Shown here: positions 51,019 to 60,700 of the stretch, in pieces
Layout: every line of letters starts with the position of its first letter
How positions within the stretch are numbered: position 1 is the stretch's first letter
Assembly: GCF_029194005.1 (NCBI RefSeq)
Contig: NZ_JARFVA010000001.1
Location: 806,001 to 870,000 of the forward strand
Source: Flagellimonas okinawensis
GTDB taxonomy: Bacteria > Bacteroidota > Bacteroidia > Flavobacteriales > Flavobacteriaceae
Direction of reading: 5' to 3'
Length of the DNA: 64,000 nucleotides
The notes under the pieces: generated by a model
What the model saw: the letters and a program-made list of their open reading frames with translations, nothing else
What the model was told of the DNA's origin: nothing
Databases searched by the model: none
Translations under genes and position numbers: made by a program

Positions 51019-53231
51019 TTCGCGACCTCACTTATAAATTTAAGACGGTACAAACGTAGCTCTTCATCTTCGTAATCACCCTCAAACTCATCTATAGCTG
51101 CTGAAATGGAGTCCGACTCGGCTTCTAAAAAGTAATCGTGGATTTCTTCCTGCTGGTCCTCATCAAGGATTTCATCGATCCAATAACCAATGTTCAATTT
51201 GGTACCACTGAAAACAATTTGCTCCATTTCTTTGATCAACTCAGGTAGTTCCAAGCCTTTTGCGGAAGCAATATCATCCAGTGGCAACTTTCTGTCCACA
51301 CTTTGTATCACATAAAGTTTTAAGCCAGAATTGGCTCCTGTGCTTTTTACCACGAGGTCATCAGGCCTTACAATATCATTTTCCTCAACGTATTTGGAAA
51401 TCAAATCCACAAATGCCTTTCCATACTTTTTGGCCTTTCCCTCACCAACTCCTTGGATATTAATGAGTTCCTGCATAGTAATCGGATATTTTAAGGACAT
51501 ATCCTCTAAAGACGGGTCTTGAAAAACCACAAATGGAGGTACCTCGCGTTTTTGCGCTTCCTTTTTTCTGAGGTCACGTAATAATTTCAATAAATTTTCA
51601 TCCGCAACGGCCCCATTGGATTTTTCAGCCGTAACAATATTTCCGGTATCATCCTTGGAATAGACATGGTCTTTTGTCATCATAAAAGACTCTGGGGCAT
51701 TTAGATAGCTTTGACCCAATTTGGTCAAGTGTAGTATCCCGTAGCGTTCAATTTCCTTTTTGAGAAGGCCAGCTACCAATACCTGTCTTGTCAGGGCCAT
51801 CCAAAACTCCTTATCCTTGTCCTTTCCTATTCCAAAAAAGGGTTTTTCATCTGTTTTATGTGAGGAAATCATCGCATTGGTCTTTCCCACCAACACCCTT
51901 ACAATTTCCTTGGTCTTGAATTTTTCTTTGGTTTCCTTTACCACGTTCAGAAGTTTCACCACTTCATCCATGGCTTCCTCTTTAGGCTTTGGGTTTCTTG
52001 AATTATCATCCATATCGGCCCCTTCACCGTTCACTTCGTCAAAATCTTCTCCAAAGTAATGGAGTATGAATTTTCTTCGCGATATGGATGTCTCGGCATA
52101 GGCCACAATTTCCTGTAGCAGCGCATTTCCTATTTCTTGCTCCGCTACCGGCTTGCCCGACATGAACTTTTCCAGCTTTTCCACATCTTTGTATGCGTAG
52201 TAGGCCAAACAATGACCTTCTCCCCCGTCTCTTCCTGCGCGTCCGGTTTCTTGATAGTAGCTTTCTATACTTTTTGGAATATCGTGGTGGATCACAAAAC
52301 GCACATCGGGTTTATCGATTCCCATTCCAAAAGCAATGGTGGCCACGACCACATCCACTTCTTCCATCAGAAACATATCCTGATACTTGGAACGTGTCTT
52401 GGCATCGAAACCCGCGTGGTAGGGAACAGCACTTACCCCGTTCACCTGAAGCACCTGGGCCAGTTCTTCCACCCTTTTCCGACTCAAACAATAAATAATA
52501 CCGGATTTCCCTTGATTCTGTTTTACAAAGCGAATGATATCCGCATCAACATCTTTGGTTTTTGGACGAACTTCGTAAAATAGATTGGGGCGGTTAAAGG
52601 ATGCTTTGAAAACTTTCGCATCCGTCATCCCCAAGTTTTTAATAATATCTTCCTGGACTTTGGGCGTTGCCGTTGCCGTTAACCCAATTATTGGAATATT
52701 GTCTCCAAGCCTGTTGATTATACCTCGAAGATTTCGGTACTCGGGCCTAAAATCGTGCCCCCATTCCGAAATACAGTGGGCTTCATCCACCGCTACAAAC
52801 GATAGCTTTACTTTTTTCAGGAAATCTACATTCTCCTCTTTGGTCAACGATTCCGGTGCTACATAGAGTAGTTTGGTAACACCGTTGGTAATATCCTCTT
52901 TGACCTGCCTTACTTCCGTTTTGGTCAGGGAAGAGTTAAGTACATGGGCTATTCCGTTTTGTTCGGATATCCCCCGTATGGCATCTACTTGGTTTTTCAT
53001 CAAAGCGATCAAGGGAGAGACCACAATGGCGGTCCCCTCTTTCATGATTGCGGGCAACTGATAGCATAGCGATTTACCCCCTCCTGTGGGCATGATCACA
53101 AATGTATCGTTATCACCAAGTACGTTCTGTATTACATCTTCTTGTAATCCTTTGAACTTTGAGAAACCAAAATATTTTTTGAGCGAGGAATGCAAATCAG
53201 TGTTCGTTAGGCTCATTTCCGCATTTTTCAA
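51015..53231 (-). CDS. recQ: ATP-dependent DNA helicase RecQ
   Basis: A 738-residue superfamily 2 helicase. Walker A MPTGGGKSLCYQLPA and the box VAVDEAHCISEWGHDFRPEY are intact, as are motif V/VI residues (HHDIPKSIESYYQETGRAGRDG). Winged-helix (RQC) and HRDC domains follow (about 405-620), plus a C-terminal extension rich in acidic residues. In the zinc-binding segment after GRAGRDG, the four usual cysteines are missing: it reads SRRKFILHYFGEDF then GEGADMDDNSRNP. ATG 53216 (MSLTNTDLH) is an alternative start. Single-gene unit. Confidence 0.95.
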   Translation of the reverse strand: MKNAEMSLTNTDLHSSLKKYFGFSKFKGLQEDVIQNVLGDNDTFVIMPTGGGKSLCYQLPAIMKEGTAIVVSPLIALMKNQVDAIRGISEQNGIAHVLNSSLTKTEVRQVKEDITNGVTKLLYVAPESLTKEENVDFLKKVKLSFVAVDEAHCISEWGHDFRPEYRNLRGIINRLGDNIPIIGLTATATPKVQEDIIKNLGMTDAKVFKASFNRPNLFYEVRPKTKDVDADIIRFVKQNQGKSGIIYCLSRKRVEELAQVLQVNGVSAVPYHAGFDAKTRSKYQDMFLMEEVDVVVATIAFGMGIDKPDVRFVIHHDIPKSIESYYQETGRAGRDGGEGHCLAYYAYKDVEKLEKFMSGKPVAEQEIGNALLQEIVAYAETSISRRKFILHYFGEDFDEVNGEGADMDDNSRNPKPKEEAMDEVVKLLNVVKETKEKFKTKEIVRVLVGKTNAMISSHKTDEKPFFGIGKDKDKEFWMALTRQVLVAGLLKKEIERYGILHLTKLGQSYLNAPESFMMTKDHVYSKDDTGNIVTAEKSNGAVADENLLKLLRDLRKKEAQKREVPPFVVFQDPSLEDMSLKYPITMQELINIQGVGEGKAKKYGKAFVDLISKYVEENDIVRPDDLVVKSTGANSGLKLYVIQSVDRKLPLDDIASAKGLELPELIKEMEQIVFSGTKLNIGYWIDEILDEDQQEEIHDYFLEAESDSISAAIDEFEGDYEDEELRLYRLKFISEVAN

Positions 53232-53336
53232 TTTTATACAAGCAACCTAAAAGGCAGTTGAAGCTAATATTTTAACCATTCGATTACAGAAGAATCTATT
53301 CTCACTTCCATAATAGTCTGTAAAAGATAGTTTGAT

Positions 53337-53344
53337 TAGTTTTG
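53337..53344 (+). promoter_or_regulatory. -7 promoter box for the kdsD operon
   Basis: TAGTTTTG matches TAnnTTTG, 57 bases before the kdsD start, in the 170-base gap divergent from recQ. A CTG lies 16 bases upstream in place of TTG. Confidence 0.35.
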
Positions 53345-53401
53345 TAATCTTAAATATAAGACATTCTTTTAGGAATACAATCAGATAATCGGTTAATTAC
53401 T

Positions 53402-54367
53402 TTGAACGACATTAAGTCCATTTTATCCATAGCAAAACGGACCCTTGAAATCGAGAGCAAGGCCGTGGCAAATTTAATAGGTCTGTTGGATGACCAATTC
53501 GCTCATGCCGTCCAATGCATTTTGGAGTCGGAAGGTAGGGTCGTGGTATCCGGGGTTGGTAAAAGCGCCATAATCGCATCCAAGATCGTAGCTACTTTAA
53601 ACTCCACAGGAACACCTGCCATATTTATGCATGCAGCAGATGCCATCCACGGAGATTTGGGAACCATACAACAAAACGATGTAGTAATTTGTTTGTCCAA
53701 AAGTGGCAATACACCGGAGATCAAAGCACTGCTTCCACTTATTAAAATTGGAAAGCACAAACTGATCGGCATAACCGGAAACATGGATTCCGTGTTGGCA
53801 AAACAGGCAGATTTTGTATTGAATACCTATGTAGAGAAAGAGGCTTGCCCAAATAACTTGGCCCCCACAACAAGTACTTCGGCCCAAATGGCCATGGGAG
53901 ATGCTCTAGCTATTTCTCTTCTGGAACTCAAGGGGTTCAGCAGTTCTGATTTCGCTAAATACCATCCAGGCGGAGCTTTGGGCAAAAAATTGTATTTGCG
54001 CGTTGCCGATATTGTAGTGAACAACCAAAAACCGCAGGTGGACATCAACACCAAGGTAAAAGACGTAATTGTTGAGATTTCCGAAAAAATGTTAGGTGTA
54101 ACCGCAGTATTGGACAACAACAAAGTCGTAGGAATCGTTACAGATGGCGACGTAAGGAGAATGTTGAGCAAGTATGATAATATAAGTGGACTTACCGCAA
54201 AGGATATTATGACTTCCAACCCAAAAACAATAGACGTGGACACCCTGGCCATCAAAGCTTTAAAAATGTTGCAGGAAAAAAGCATATCCCAATTATTGGC
54301 CTTTGATGGGGACAATTATGCGGGCGTTGTCCACATCCATAACCTTATAAACGAGGGAATCCTATAA
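53402..54367 (+). CDS. kdsD: Arabinose-5-phosphate isomerase (KdsD/KpsF type)
   Basis: Makes arabinose 5-phosphate for Kdo, a lipopolysaccharide core sugar. The 321-residue protein has a SIS domain (about 35-170; VVSGVGKSAIIASKIVATLNS, LSKSGNTPEIKALLP, LAPTTSTSAQMAMGDAL) and two CBS domains (from about 205). The start is a TTG; the N-terminus MNDIKSILSIAKRTL looks native. The last base of its stop codon is the first base of tatC. With lptB two genes on, it points to envelope synthesis. Confidence 0.94.
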   Translation: MNDIKSILSIAKRTLEIESKAVANLIGLLDDQFAHAVQCILESEGRVVVSGVGKSAIIASKIVATLNSTGTPAIFMHAADAIHGDLGTIQQNDVVICLSKSGNTPEIKALLPLIKIGKHKLIGITGNMDSVLAKQADFVLNTYVEKEACPNNLAPTTSTSAQMAMGDALAISLLELKGFSSSDFAKYHPGGALGKKLYLRVADIVVNNQKPQVDINTKVKDVIVEISEKMLGVTAVLDNNKVVGIVTDGDVRRMLSKYDNISGLTAKDIMTSNPKTIDVDTLAIKALKMLQEKSISQLLAFDGDNYAGVVHIHNLINEGIL

Positions 54368-55209
54368 TGGCAAAAAAAGAGAGAAAAAATCCGGATGAAA
54401 TGTCCTTTTTGGACCATTTGGAAGAGTTACGTTGGCATTTGGTGCGCTCCACTTTGGCAGTAGTGATCATTGCCTGTTTAGCCTTTGTATTCAGGAGCTT
54501 TATTTTTGATACGATATTGTTCGGTCCCAAAAACATGGACTTCCCAACCTATCAGTTCTTCTGTAATATTGGAAAGTTCTTTGGAGTAAACTCCGAATTC
54601 TGTGGTGATACAATTCCGTTCACCATTCAGAGTAGATTGATGGCGGGTCAATTCTCCGCCCACATCTGGACTTCAATTTGGGCAGGGGTTATCCTTGGGT
54701 TCCCTTACATTTTATGGGAATTGTGGAAATTCATCAGCCCTGGGCTATACGAAAACGAAAGAAAACACTCCAGAGGCTTTATCATAACAGCTTCAGGATT
54801 GTTTTTTCTTGGGGTTCTTTTCGGTTATTACATAGTTGCTCCACTATCCATCAACTTTTTGGGGTCGTACCAAGTGAGCAAGGAAGTACTGAACGAAATA
54901 GACCTAGCATCATACATTGGAACAGTAAGGGCCTCGGTAATAGCTTGCGGTATTATGTTCGAATTGCCCATTGTAATCTTCTTTTTGACCAAAGTGGGAT
55001 TGGTAACCCCGGAAATCCTCAAAAAATACAGAAAGATTGCATTGGTGATCATATTGATACTGTCCGCGATCATTACACCTCCGGATGTCACCAGTCAGAT
55101 TATTGTATGTATTCCCGTTCTTGTTTTGTATCAAGTAAGTATTTTCATTTCAAGAATGGTGGTTAGAAAAGAAGAAAGAAAAGAGAAAGCAAGAAAAAAT
55201 GCCAAATAA
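54367..55209 (+). CDS. tatC: Sec-independent translocase TatC
   Basis: Core receptor of the twin-arginine export pathway. The 280-residue protein shows six membrane helices and the family signatures MSFLDHLEELRWHLVRS at the start and PYILWELWKFISPGLYENERK near residue 115. The C-terminus is lysine-rich. No tatA gene is adjacent in this window. It overlaps kdsD by one base and the next gene by 11. Confidence 0.96.
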   Translation: MAKKERKNPDEMSFLDHLEELRWHLVRSTLAVVIIACLAFVFRSFIFDTILFGPKNMDFPTYQFFCNIGKFFGVNSEFCGDTIPFTIQSRLMAGQFSAHIWTSIWAGVILGFPYILWELWKFISPGLYENERKHSRGFIITASGLFFLGVLFGYYIVAPLSINFLGSYQVSKEVLNEIDLASYIGTVRASVIACGIMFELPIVIFFLTKVGLVTPEILKKYRKIALVIILILSAIITPPDVTSQIIVCIPVLVLYQVSIFISRMVVRKEERKEKARKNAK

Positions 55210-55549
55210 AGTAGAAGAGTTCAATGCCTATCGTGCCAAAATGAACGATAAGCTCCTTGCCGAAAACAATAAACTCATCAAACGCATCTTTAACCTGGAC
55301 ACCAACGCCTACATGGAAGGAGCCTTGGATGTAAAGACCAAAGAGCTATTGGGCTTGGTAGCCTCAGCGGTGTTACGCTGCGATGATTGTGTTAAATATC
55401 ACTTGGAAAGCTCCAAGGAGGCCGGCGCCAACAAGGAAGAGGTGATGGAAACATTGGGCATTGCCACTTTGGTGGGAGGCACCATTGTAATCCCACACTT
55501 GCGTCGCGCTTTTGAATATTGGGAAGACCTGGAAGAAGCCGAAGCTTAA
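55199..55549 (+). CDS. Carboxymuconolactone decarboxylase-like (AhpD-like) protein
   Basis: A 116-residue all-helical protein with the AhpD-type redox motif CDDCVKYHLESSKEAG, giving CxxC plus histidine. Such proteins act as thiol-disulfide enzymes, often with peroxiredoxins. A decarboxylase role is unlikely. It overlaps tatC by 11 bases and is followed by lptB. Confidence 0.9.
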   Translation: MPNKVEEFNAYRAKMNDKLLAENNKLIKRIFNLDTNAYMEGALDVKTKELLGLVASAVLRCDDCVKYHLESSKEAGANKEEVMETLGIATLVGGTIVIPHLRRAFEYWEDLEEAEA

Positions 55550-55588
55550 AAAAATCCAAAAGACCATACAGCAGAAAAAGAATATGTT

Positions 55589-55596
55589 TAGTTTTG
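55589..55596 (+). promoter_or_regulatory. -7 promoter box before lptB
   Basis: TAGTTTTG followed by GCAAA, 10 bases before the lptB ATG. It suggests a second, internal start for the lptB message. Confidence 0.4.
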
Positions 55597-55606
55597 GCAA
55601 ATTCCT

Positions 55607-56347
55607 ATGAAGCTACGCGCAGATAATATAATGAAGGCCTATCGAGGCCGAAAAGTTGTAAAAGGTATTTCCTTGGAAGTAAACCAGGGTGAAATCGTAG
55701 GACTATTGGGACCCAATGGTGCCGGTAAAACAACTTCGTTTTATATGATCGTTGGACTGATAAAGCCAAACGGTGGAAATATTTATCTGGACAACACCGA
55801 TATTACAAGTTTCCCTATGTACAAAAGGGCACAGCATGGTATCGGTTATTTGGCGCAAGAAGCTTCAGTTTTCCGAAAATTGAGTATCGAAAAAAATATT
55901 CTCAGTGTGTTGCAACTTACCAAGTTGAGCAAAAAAGAGCAACATATGAAAATGGAATCCCTGATCGATGAATTTGGTCTGGGACATATCCGTAAAAACC
56001 GCGGAGACCTTCTTTCAGGTGGTGAACGTCGCCGTACAGAGATTGCCCGTGCTTTGGCCACTGACCCTAAATTTATTCTTTTGGATGAACCTTTTGCAGG
56101 TGTGGATCCCGTGGCAGTGGAAGATATTCAACGAATTGTAGCACAGCTCAAGAACAAGAACATTGGTATTTTGATCACAGACCACAACGTACAGGAAACC
56201 TTGGCCATTACCGAACGCTCTTATTTGATGTTCGAAGGGGGAATCCTAAAAGCAGGTGTTCCCGAAGAGCTGGCTGTAGATGAAATGGTAAGGAAAGTAT
56301 ATTTGGGTCAAAACTTTGAGCTGCGTAAAAAGAAACTGGATTTTTAA
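55607..56347 (+). CDS. lptB: LPS export ABC transporter ATP-binding protein LptB
   Basis: ATPase that drives extraction of lipopolysaccharide from the inner membrane with LptF and LptG. The 246-residue protein has Walker A LLGPNGAGKTTSFYMI, the family-typical QHGIGYLAQEASVFRKL Q-loop, signature LSGGERRRTEIARAL and Walker B ILLDEPFAGVDPVAV, then the H-loop TDHNVQETL. LptB-type length. The OstA-like protein about 24 kb upstream would act in the same pathway. Confidence 0.95.
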   Translation: MKLRADNIMKAYRGRKVVKGISLEVNQGEIVGLLGPNGAGKTTSFYMIVGLIKPNGGNIYLDNTDITSFPMYKRAQHGIGYLAQEASVFRKLSIEKNILSVLQLTKLSKKEQHMKMESLIDEFGLGHIRKNRGDLLSGGERRRTEIARALATDPKFILLDEPFAGVDPVAVEDIQRIVAQLKNKNIGILITDHNVQETLAITERSYLMFEGGILKAGVPEELAVDEMVRKVYLGQNFELRKKKLDF

Positions 56348-56353
56348 CATCCA

Positions 56354-56824
56354 CTATTTCTTATTTTTCTTCTTAAGATCAACCTGAATGGATGGTGACA
56401 ATCGCTTGAGATGCTCAATGAACTTCATTTTATCCCTGGGAGAGATTATAGTGCCACTGTATTTTCCATAATAAACTTCCAAACGATCCAAGGAAGCTGC
56501 CGGGGAACTAAGCGGATTGTTTGACTCCACTATCCTTGTAATATCTTTTATAAGAATACTTTTCTTGATAAAGAAAAAGGTGGTAACAGTTAAAACTTCA
56601 TCAGTAACCTCATAAGAAATCGAGAAAAATAGAGCTATGAAAGCGAACATCAGCCCAAACTGGACAATGACATCAATCAAGCTGCTTTTTTCAAAAGAGA
56701 GGACAATTGCTATCCCGAAAATCAAAATAAAGGGAACAAGCAACTCCAATCCCACCTTGGAAGGATAAACCACACCTTTGGTCGAAGCTTCTTGTTTTGC
56801 ACTATGCTGCTTTTCCTCTTCCAT
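56354..56824 (-). CDS. PH-domain membrane protein
   Basis: A 156-residue protein with two membrane helices (about 26-65) and a C-terminal bacterial PH-like domain (IKKSILIKDITRIVESNNPLSSPAASLDRLEVYYG) of the YyaB/DUF1200 kind. Function unknown. Its start overlaps the end of pssA by 23 bases, so the two are coupled. Confidence 0.82.
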   Translation of the reverse strand: MEEEKQHSAKQEASTKGVVYPSKVGLELLVPFILIFGIAIVLSFEKSSLIDVIVQFGLMFAFIALFFSISYEVTDEVLTVTTFFFIKKSILIKDITRIVESNNPLSSPAASLDRLEVYYGKYSGTIISPRDKMKFIEHLKRLSPSIQVDLKKKNKK

Positions 56825-57533
56825 TAATCAATGACATCAAAATGTAAGCAAAAACAATAACAGGTATCGCCAAAAAGCGCAAGGTCAACAACAGCACCAA
56901 ACTACCAATAATAAACAAATACCTAATCCCATTATCCTTAAAGCTCCAATTTTTAAACTTTAGCGCAAACAATTCAATCGGTGAATTCAATAAGTACGAA
57001 CTCAAAACGGTTAGCGCTACCAAAAACCATGGGTTCAAGATAATGTTACCCAACACCTCGTTGTTGTGGTATAACAGAATCATGGGCAACGAAAGAATTA
57101 AAAGTGCATTTGCAGGTGTTGGAAGACCAACAAAAGAGGATACCTGGTTTTCGTCCACATTAAACTTGGCCAAGCGATAAGCTGAAGCCAAAGTAATGGC
57201 AAATCCCACAAACGGCAGAAGGGTAATTTCTGCATCATGGCCAATAAACCCAAGGTTCCATCCTCCCCTTTCAGCCATACTCAACAATTGGAACATTACA
57301 ACTCCGGGCACCAAACCACTCGTAATAACATCGGCCAAAGAGTCCAATTGTACTCCAATTTCACTTTGAACATTTAGTGCTCTTGCAGCAAGGCCATCGA
57401 AAAAATCAAAGAAAATCCCGATAAACACAAAAAGTGCAGCCCATTCCAAATGATTGAGCACCGCGAAAACAGTTGCCACACAACCACTAAAAACATTGAG
57501 AAGGGTTAAAAAATTAGGAATATAGGACTTCAT
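56802..57533 (-). CDS. pssA: CDP-alcohol phosphatidyltransferase, probable phosphatidylserine synthase
   Basis: A 243-residue integral membrane enzyme with the diagnostic motif DGLAARALNVQSEIGVQLDS followed by LAD (the DGxxAR-x8-GxxxDxxxD signature). About seven membrane helices. The N-terminus YIPNFLTLLNVFSGCVATVFA is the kind found in PssA, which joins CDP-diacylglycerol and serine to make the precursor of phosphatidylethanolamine. Related enzymes use glycerol phosphate or inositol. Confidence 0.9.
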   Translation of the reverse strand: MKSYIPNFLTLLNVFSGCVATVFAVLNHLEWAALFVFIGIFFDFFDGLAARALNVQSEIGVQLDSLADVITSGLVPGVVMFQLLSMAERGGWNLGFIGHDAEITLLPFVGFAITLASAYRLAKFNVDENQVSSFVGLPTPANALLILSLPMILLYHNNEVLGNIILNPWFLVALTVLSSYLLNSPIELFALKFKNWSFKDNGIRYLFIIGSLVLLLTLRFLAIPVIVFAYILMSLINGRGKAA

Positions 57534-57634
57534 AAAATTAGGTTTCCGTAAAAATAAAGGAAAAATTAAACTGTAGGCAACGCAAGGTACACCGAGCCAT
57601 TTTTATTCTGATATTTGTTCTGATAAAATTCGGA

Positions 57635-58804
57635 ATGAGACGAAAGCTCCATCTATTATTTATATGCTTCATTATAGGGAAATTCCTTTTTTCCCAAGTC
57701 CCACAGCTCACGGAAAACTCAAAAGTAAGCTTGCTTACGTGCGCAGCAGGCGATCAGCTTTACTCCGCATTTGGCCATACGGCATTTAGAGTACAAGACC
57801 CTGCCCTGGGAATCGATGTAGTGTACAATTACGGTACTTTTGATTTTAACCAGCCGAACTTTTATCTAAACTTTACCAAGGGAAAAATGATCTATTCCCT
57901 TTCCAGAAGAAGGTTTGAGAGCTTTCTGTACGAGTACGAATTGGAAAAAAGATGGGTAAAGGAGCAGATTTTGAATTTGGACCTTGGCCAAAGAAATCAG
58001 CTACTTTCATTTTTTGAAGAAAATTATCTGCCCGAGAACAGGGATTATCTTTACGACCCCCTGCTGAACAACTGCTCCAGTATTACAGGGGATATTTTAA
58101 AGGAACAATTTGGTGATGCCGTTGTTTTTGATGGATCATATCTTGAAAAACAATACACATTCCGACAATTGGTACGTCAATTCATGGATGTGAACACTTG
58201 GTCCATGTTCGGCATAGACTTGGCCTTTGGCTCTCCGGTAGACCGGACTGCCACAGTACAAGAGCATATGTTTTTGCCCTACTACACCATGGAGCAACTT
58301 AGAAACACTACATTGAACGGAAAAGCCCTGGTCTTAAGAGAACGTTCCATCTTGGATTACAATGAGCATACCCAGAACAGTTTTTTCCCGCTCTCCCCTT
58401 TATTTTGGTTTTTGATGCTCTTTGCTTTTACTGCCATTATCACTTATTTTGATTACAGACATAAAGCCCGTAGCCGCTGGTTGGACTTTTCTTTGTTGTT
58501 CATAACCGGATTTGCAGGCACCTTCCTATTTCTGCTGTGGGTAGCGGCCGACCATACCTCCACACCTTACAATTTTAATATCCTATGGGCATTTCCATTA
58601 AATATGGTTGTTGCATTTATCCTTGCTTTTCAGGATAAAATACCCGAGTGGGCACCTAAATATCTTTGGGCCACATTAGGCCTTATCGCACTTGTTCTGA
58701 TACTATGGATATTTAAGGTCCAAATTTTTTCTCCTGTGCTTATTCCACTACTTTTGACCCTTGCCATCCGCTACGCGTACATGATTCGGTACTCCAAATT
58801 GTAG
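57635..58804 (+). CDS. DUF4105 membrane protein
   Basis: A 389-residue exported/membrane protein. A signal peptide (to about residue 21) precedes a periplasmic DUF4105 domain (about 25-245), with SVLTCAAGDQLYSAFGHTAFRV-like start seen as CAAGDQLYSAFGHTAFRV and a conserved LNNCSSITGDIL. Residues 250-389 carry about five membrane helices. Cys and His are conserved in a way that recalls NlpC/P60-type peptidases, but this is speculation. ABC-F gene follows 21 bases on. Confidence 0.88.
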   Translation: MRRKLHLLFICFIIGKFLFSQVPQLTENSKVSLLTCAAGDQLYSAFGHTAFRVQDPALGIDVVYNYGTFDFNQPNFYLNFTKGKMIYSLSRRRFESFLYEYELEKRWVKEQILNLDLGQRNQLLSFFEENYLPENRDYLYDPLLNNCSSITGDILKEQFGDAVVFDGSYLEKQYTFRQLVRQFMDVNTWSMFGIDLAFGSPVDRTATVQEHMFLPYYTMEQLRNTTLNGKALVLRERSILDYNEHTQNSFFPLSPLFWFLMLFAFTAIITYFDYRHKARSRWLDFSLLFITGFAGTFLFLLWVAADHTSTPYNFNILWAFPLNMVVAFILAFQDKIPEWAPKYLWATLGLIALVLILWIFKVQIFSPVLIPLLLTLAIRYAYMIRYSKL

Positions 58805-58825
58805 GAAGGCACACAAATAACAGAC

Positions 58826-60697
58826 ATGAACTTATTAACGGTCGAAAACATATCAAAATCGTATGGAGAGCTAGTGCTCTTCTCCGCTATTTCCTTTGGA
58901 ATAAATAAAGACCAAAAGATTGCGCTCATCGCTAAAAATGGAAGTGGTAAAACTTCCATTCTAAACATAATGTCGGGAAAGGACACTTCCGAGACAGGCC
59001 AAGTGACCACCCGCAAGGGCATCAAGATTTCATTTTTGGAACAAGAACCCGATTTGAATCCAAATTTGACCGTCGAGGAAACCATTTTTACTACCGACAA
59101 TGAAATCTTAAAGGTAATTGCCAATTACGAAAAGGCCGTCGAGAACCCAGAGAACACCGAGCAATACCAAAAAGCCTTCGAGGCCATGGAACGGCTCAAT
59201 GCTTGGGATTTTGAGACACAATACAAACAAATACTATTTCAATTACAGCTTTCCAAACTGGATGCGAAGGTGAGCACACTATCCGGTGGACAAAAAAAAC
59301 GATTGGCCTTGGCCAATGCCCTGCTTAACAAACCTGACCTTTTAATATTGGACGAGCCTACCAACCATTTAGATCTAGAAATGATCGAGTGGCTAGAGGC
59401 CTATTTTGCCAAGGAAAGCATAACGCTGTTTATGGTGACGCACGACCGCTATTTTTTGGATAGGGTCTGTAACGAAATTTTGGAGCTGGACAACAACCAA
59501 CTATACACCTACAAAGGCAACTACTCCTATTACCTGAACGAAAAAGAGGCCCGAATGGAGCGAGAGGCCGTGGAACAGCAAAAAACAAAAATGCTGTACA
59601 AAAAGGAGTTGGATTGGATGCGCAGACAACCCAAGGCACGTACTACAAAATCCAAATCCCGCATCGATGATTTTGCTGAAATTAAAAAACGGGCACATCA
59701 AAGGAGACAAGAGCATGAGGTTCAATTGGAACTGAACATGGAGCGCTTGGGCAGTAAGATTTTGGAACTTCACAATATTTCCAAATCTTACGGCGACAAA
59801 ACGATTTTGGATAAGTTCGATTATAACTTCACCAAAGGTGAACGTGTGGGCATTATCGGGAAAAACGGAACCGGAAAATCCACTTTTTTGAACATCATCA
59901 CACAACAAGAAAATGTGGAAGGCGGGAAGGTTGTGGTCGGTGATACCGTAAAATTCGGTTATTATACCCAAAAGGGAATTCCCGATAAAGAGGGCCAAAA
60001 GGTAATCGATGTAATTCGGGAATTCGGCGACTACATCCCTTTAAAAAAGGGGAGGCAAATCTCTGCCCAGCAGTTGTTGGAGCGTTTTCTTTTTGACCGT
60101 AAAAAGCAATATGATTTTGTTGAGAAATTGAGCGGAGGGGAACGTAAGCGACTGTATTTATGTACCGTACTCATTCAAAACCCTAACTTCCTTATTTTGG
60201 ATGAGCCGACAAACGATTTGGATATCGTTACCCTTAATGTACTGGAAAGCTTTTTGTTGGATTTTCCCGGCTGTTTGATAGTGGTCTCCCACGATCGTTA
60301 TTTCATGGATAAAATTGTAGACCACTTGTTTGTCTTCCGCGGAGAAGGAGTAATAGAGGATTTCCCAGGCAACTACTCCGATTACCGAAGCTACGAGACC
60401 AGTAAAGTAATCGAGGAACGCGAAAATAAAACCACTTCTTCCGACAAAACAGAGAATAATTGGCGTGACACCAGTGGCGGCAAACTGTCCTATTCAGAGC
60501 AGAAAGAATACAAACAACTGGAAAAGGACATTCAAAAACTGGAAGAGAAAAAAGTCACACTGCAGAACAAATTCACTGACCCTGATCTGGATGGGGACGA
60601 AATTGCCAATCTTTCCATCGAACTTAAAGAAGTCACCGATGCTATCGAGGAAAAAACGGAACGCTGGTTCGAGCTTTCTTCCATTCTAGAAGGATAA
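58826..60697 (+). CDS. ABC-F family ATPase (Uup-like)
   Basis: A 623-residue cytosolic protein with two ABC domains. First: Walker A AKNGSGKTSILNI, signature LSGGQKKRLALANALL, Walker B LLILDEPTNHLDLEM. Second: GKNGTGKSTFLNI, LSGGERKRLYLCTVLI, FLILDEPTNDLDIV. A basic linker lies between (about 240-310) and a coiled-coil C-terminal domain (about 560-623) as in Uup. ABC-F proteins act on ribosomes rather than membranes. Head of a run ending in the adenosyltransferase gene. Confidence 0.95.
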   Translation: MNLLTVENISKSYGELVLFSAISFGINKDQKIALIAKNGSGKTSILNIMSGKDTSETGQVTTRKGIKISFLEQEPDLNPNLTVEETIFTTDNEILKVIANYEKAVENPENTEQYQKAFEAMERLNAWDFETQYKQILFQLQLSKLDAKVSTLSGGQKKRLALANALLNKPDLLILDEPTNHLDLEMIEWLEAYFAKESITLFMVTHDRYFLDRVCNEILELDNNQLYTYKGNYSYYLNEKEARMEREAVEQQKTKMLYKKELDWMRRQPKARTTKSKSRIDDFAEIKKRAHQRRQEHEVQLELNMERLGSKILELHNISKSYGDKTILDKFDYNFTKGERVGIIGKNGTGKSTFLNIITQQENVEGGKVVVGDTVKFGYYTQKGIPDKEGQKVIDVIREFGDYIPLKKGRQISAQQLLERFLFDRKKQYDFVEKLSGGERKRLYLCTVLIQNPNFLILDEPTNDLDIVTLNVLESFLLDFPGCLIVVSHDRYFMDKIVDHLFVFRGEGVIEDFPGNYSDYRSYETSKVIEERENKTTSSDKTENNWRDTSGGKLSYSEQKEYKQLEKDIQKLEEKKVTLQNKFTDPDLDGDEIANLSIELKEVTDAIEEKTERWFELSSILEG

Positions 60698-60700
60698 TAC

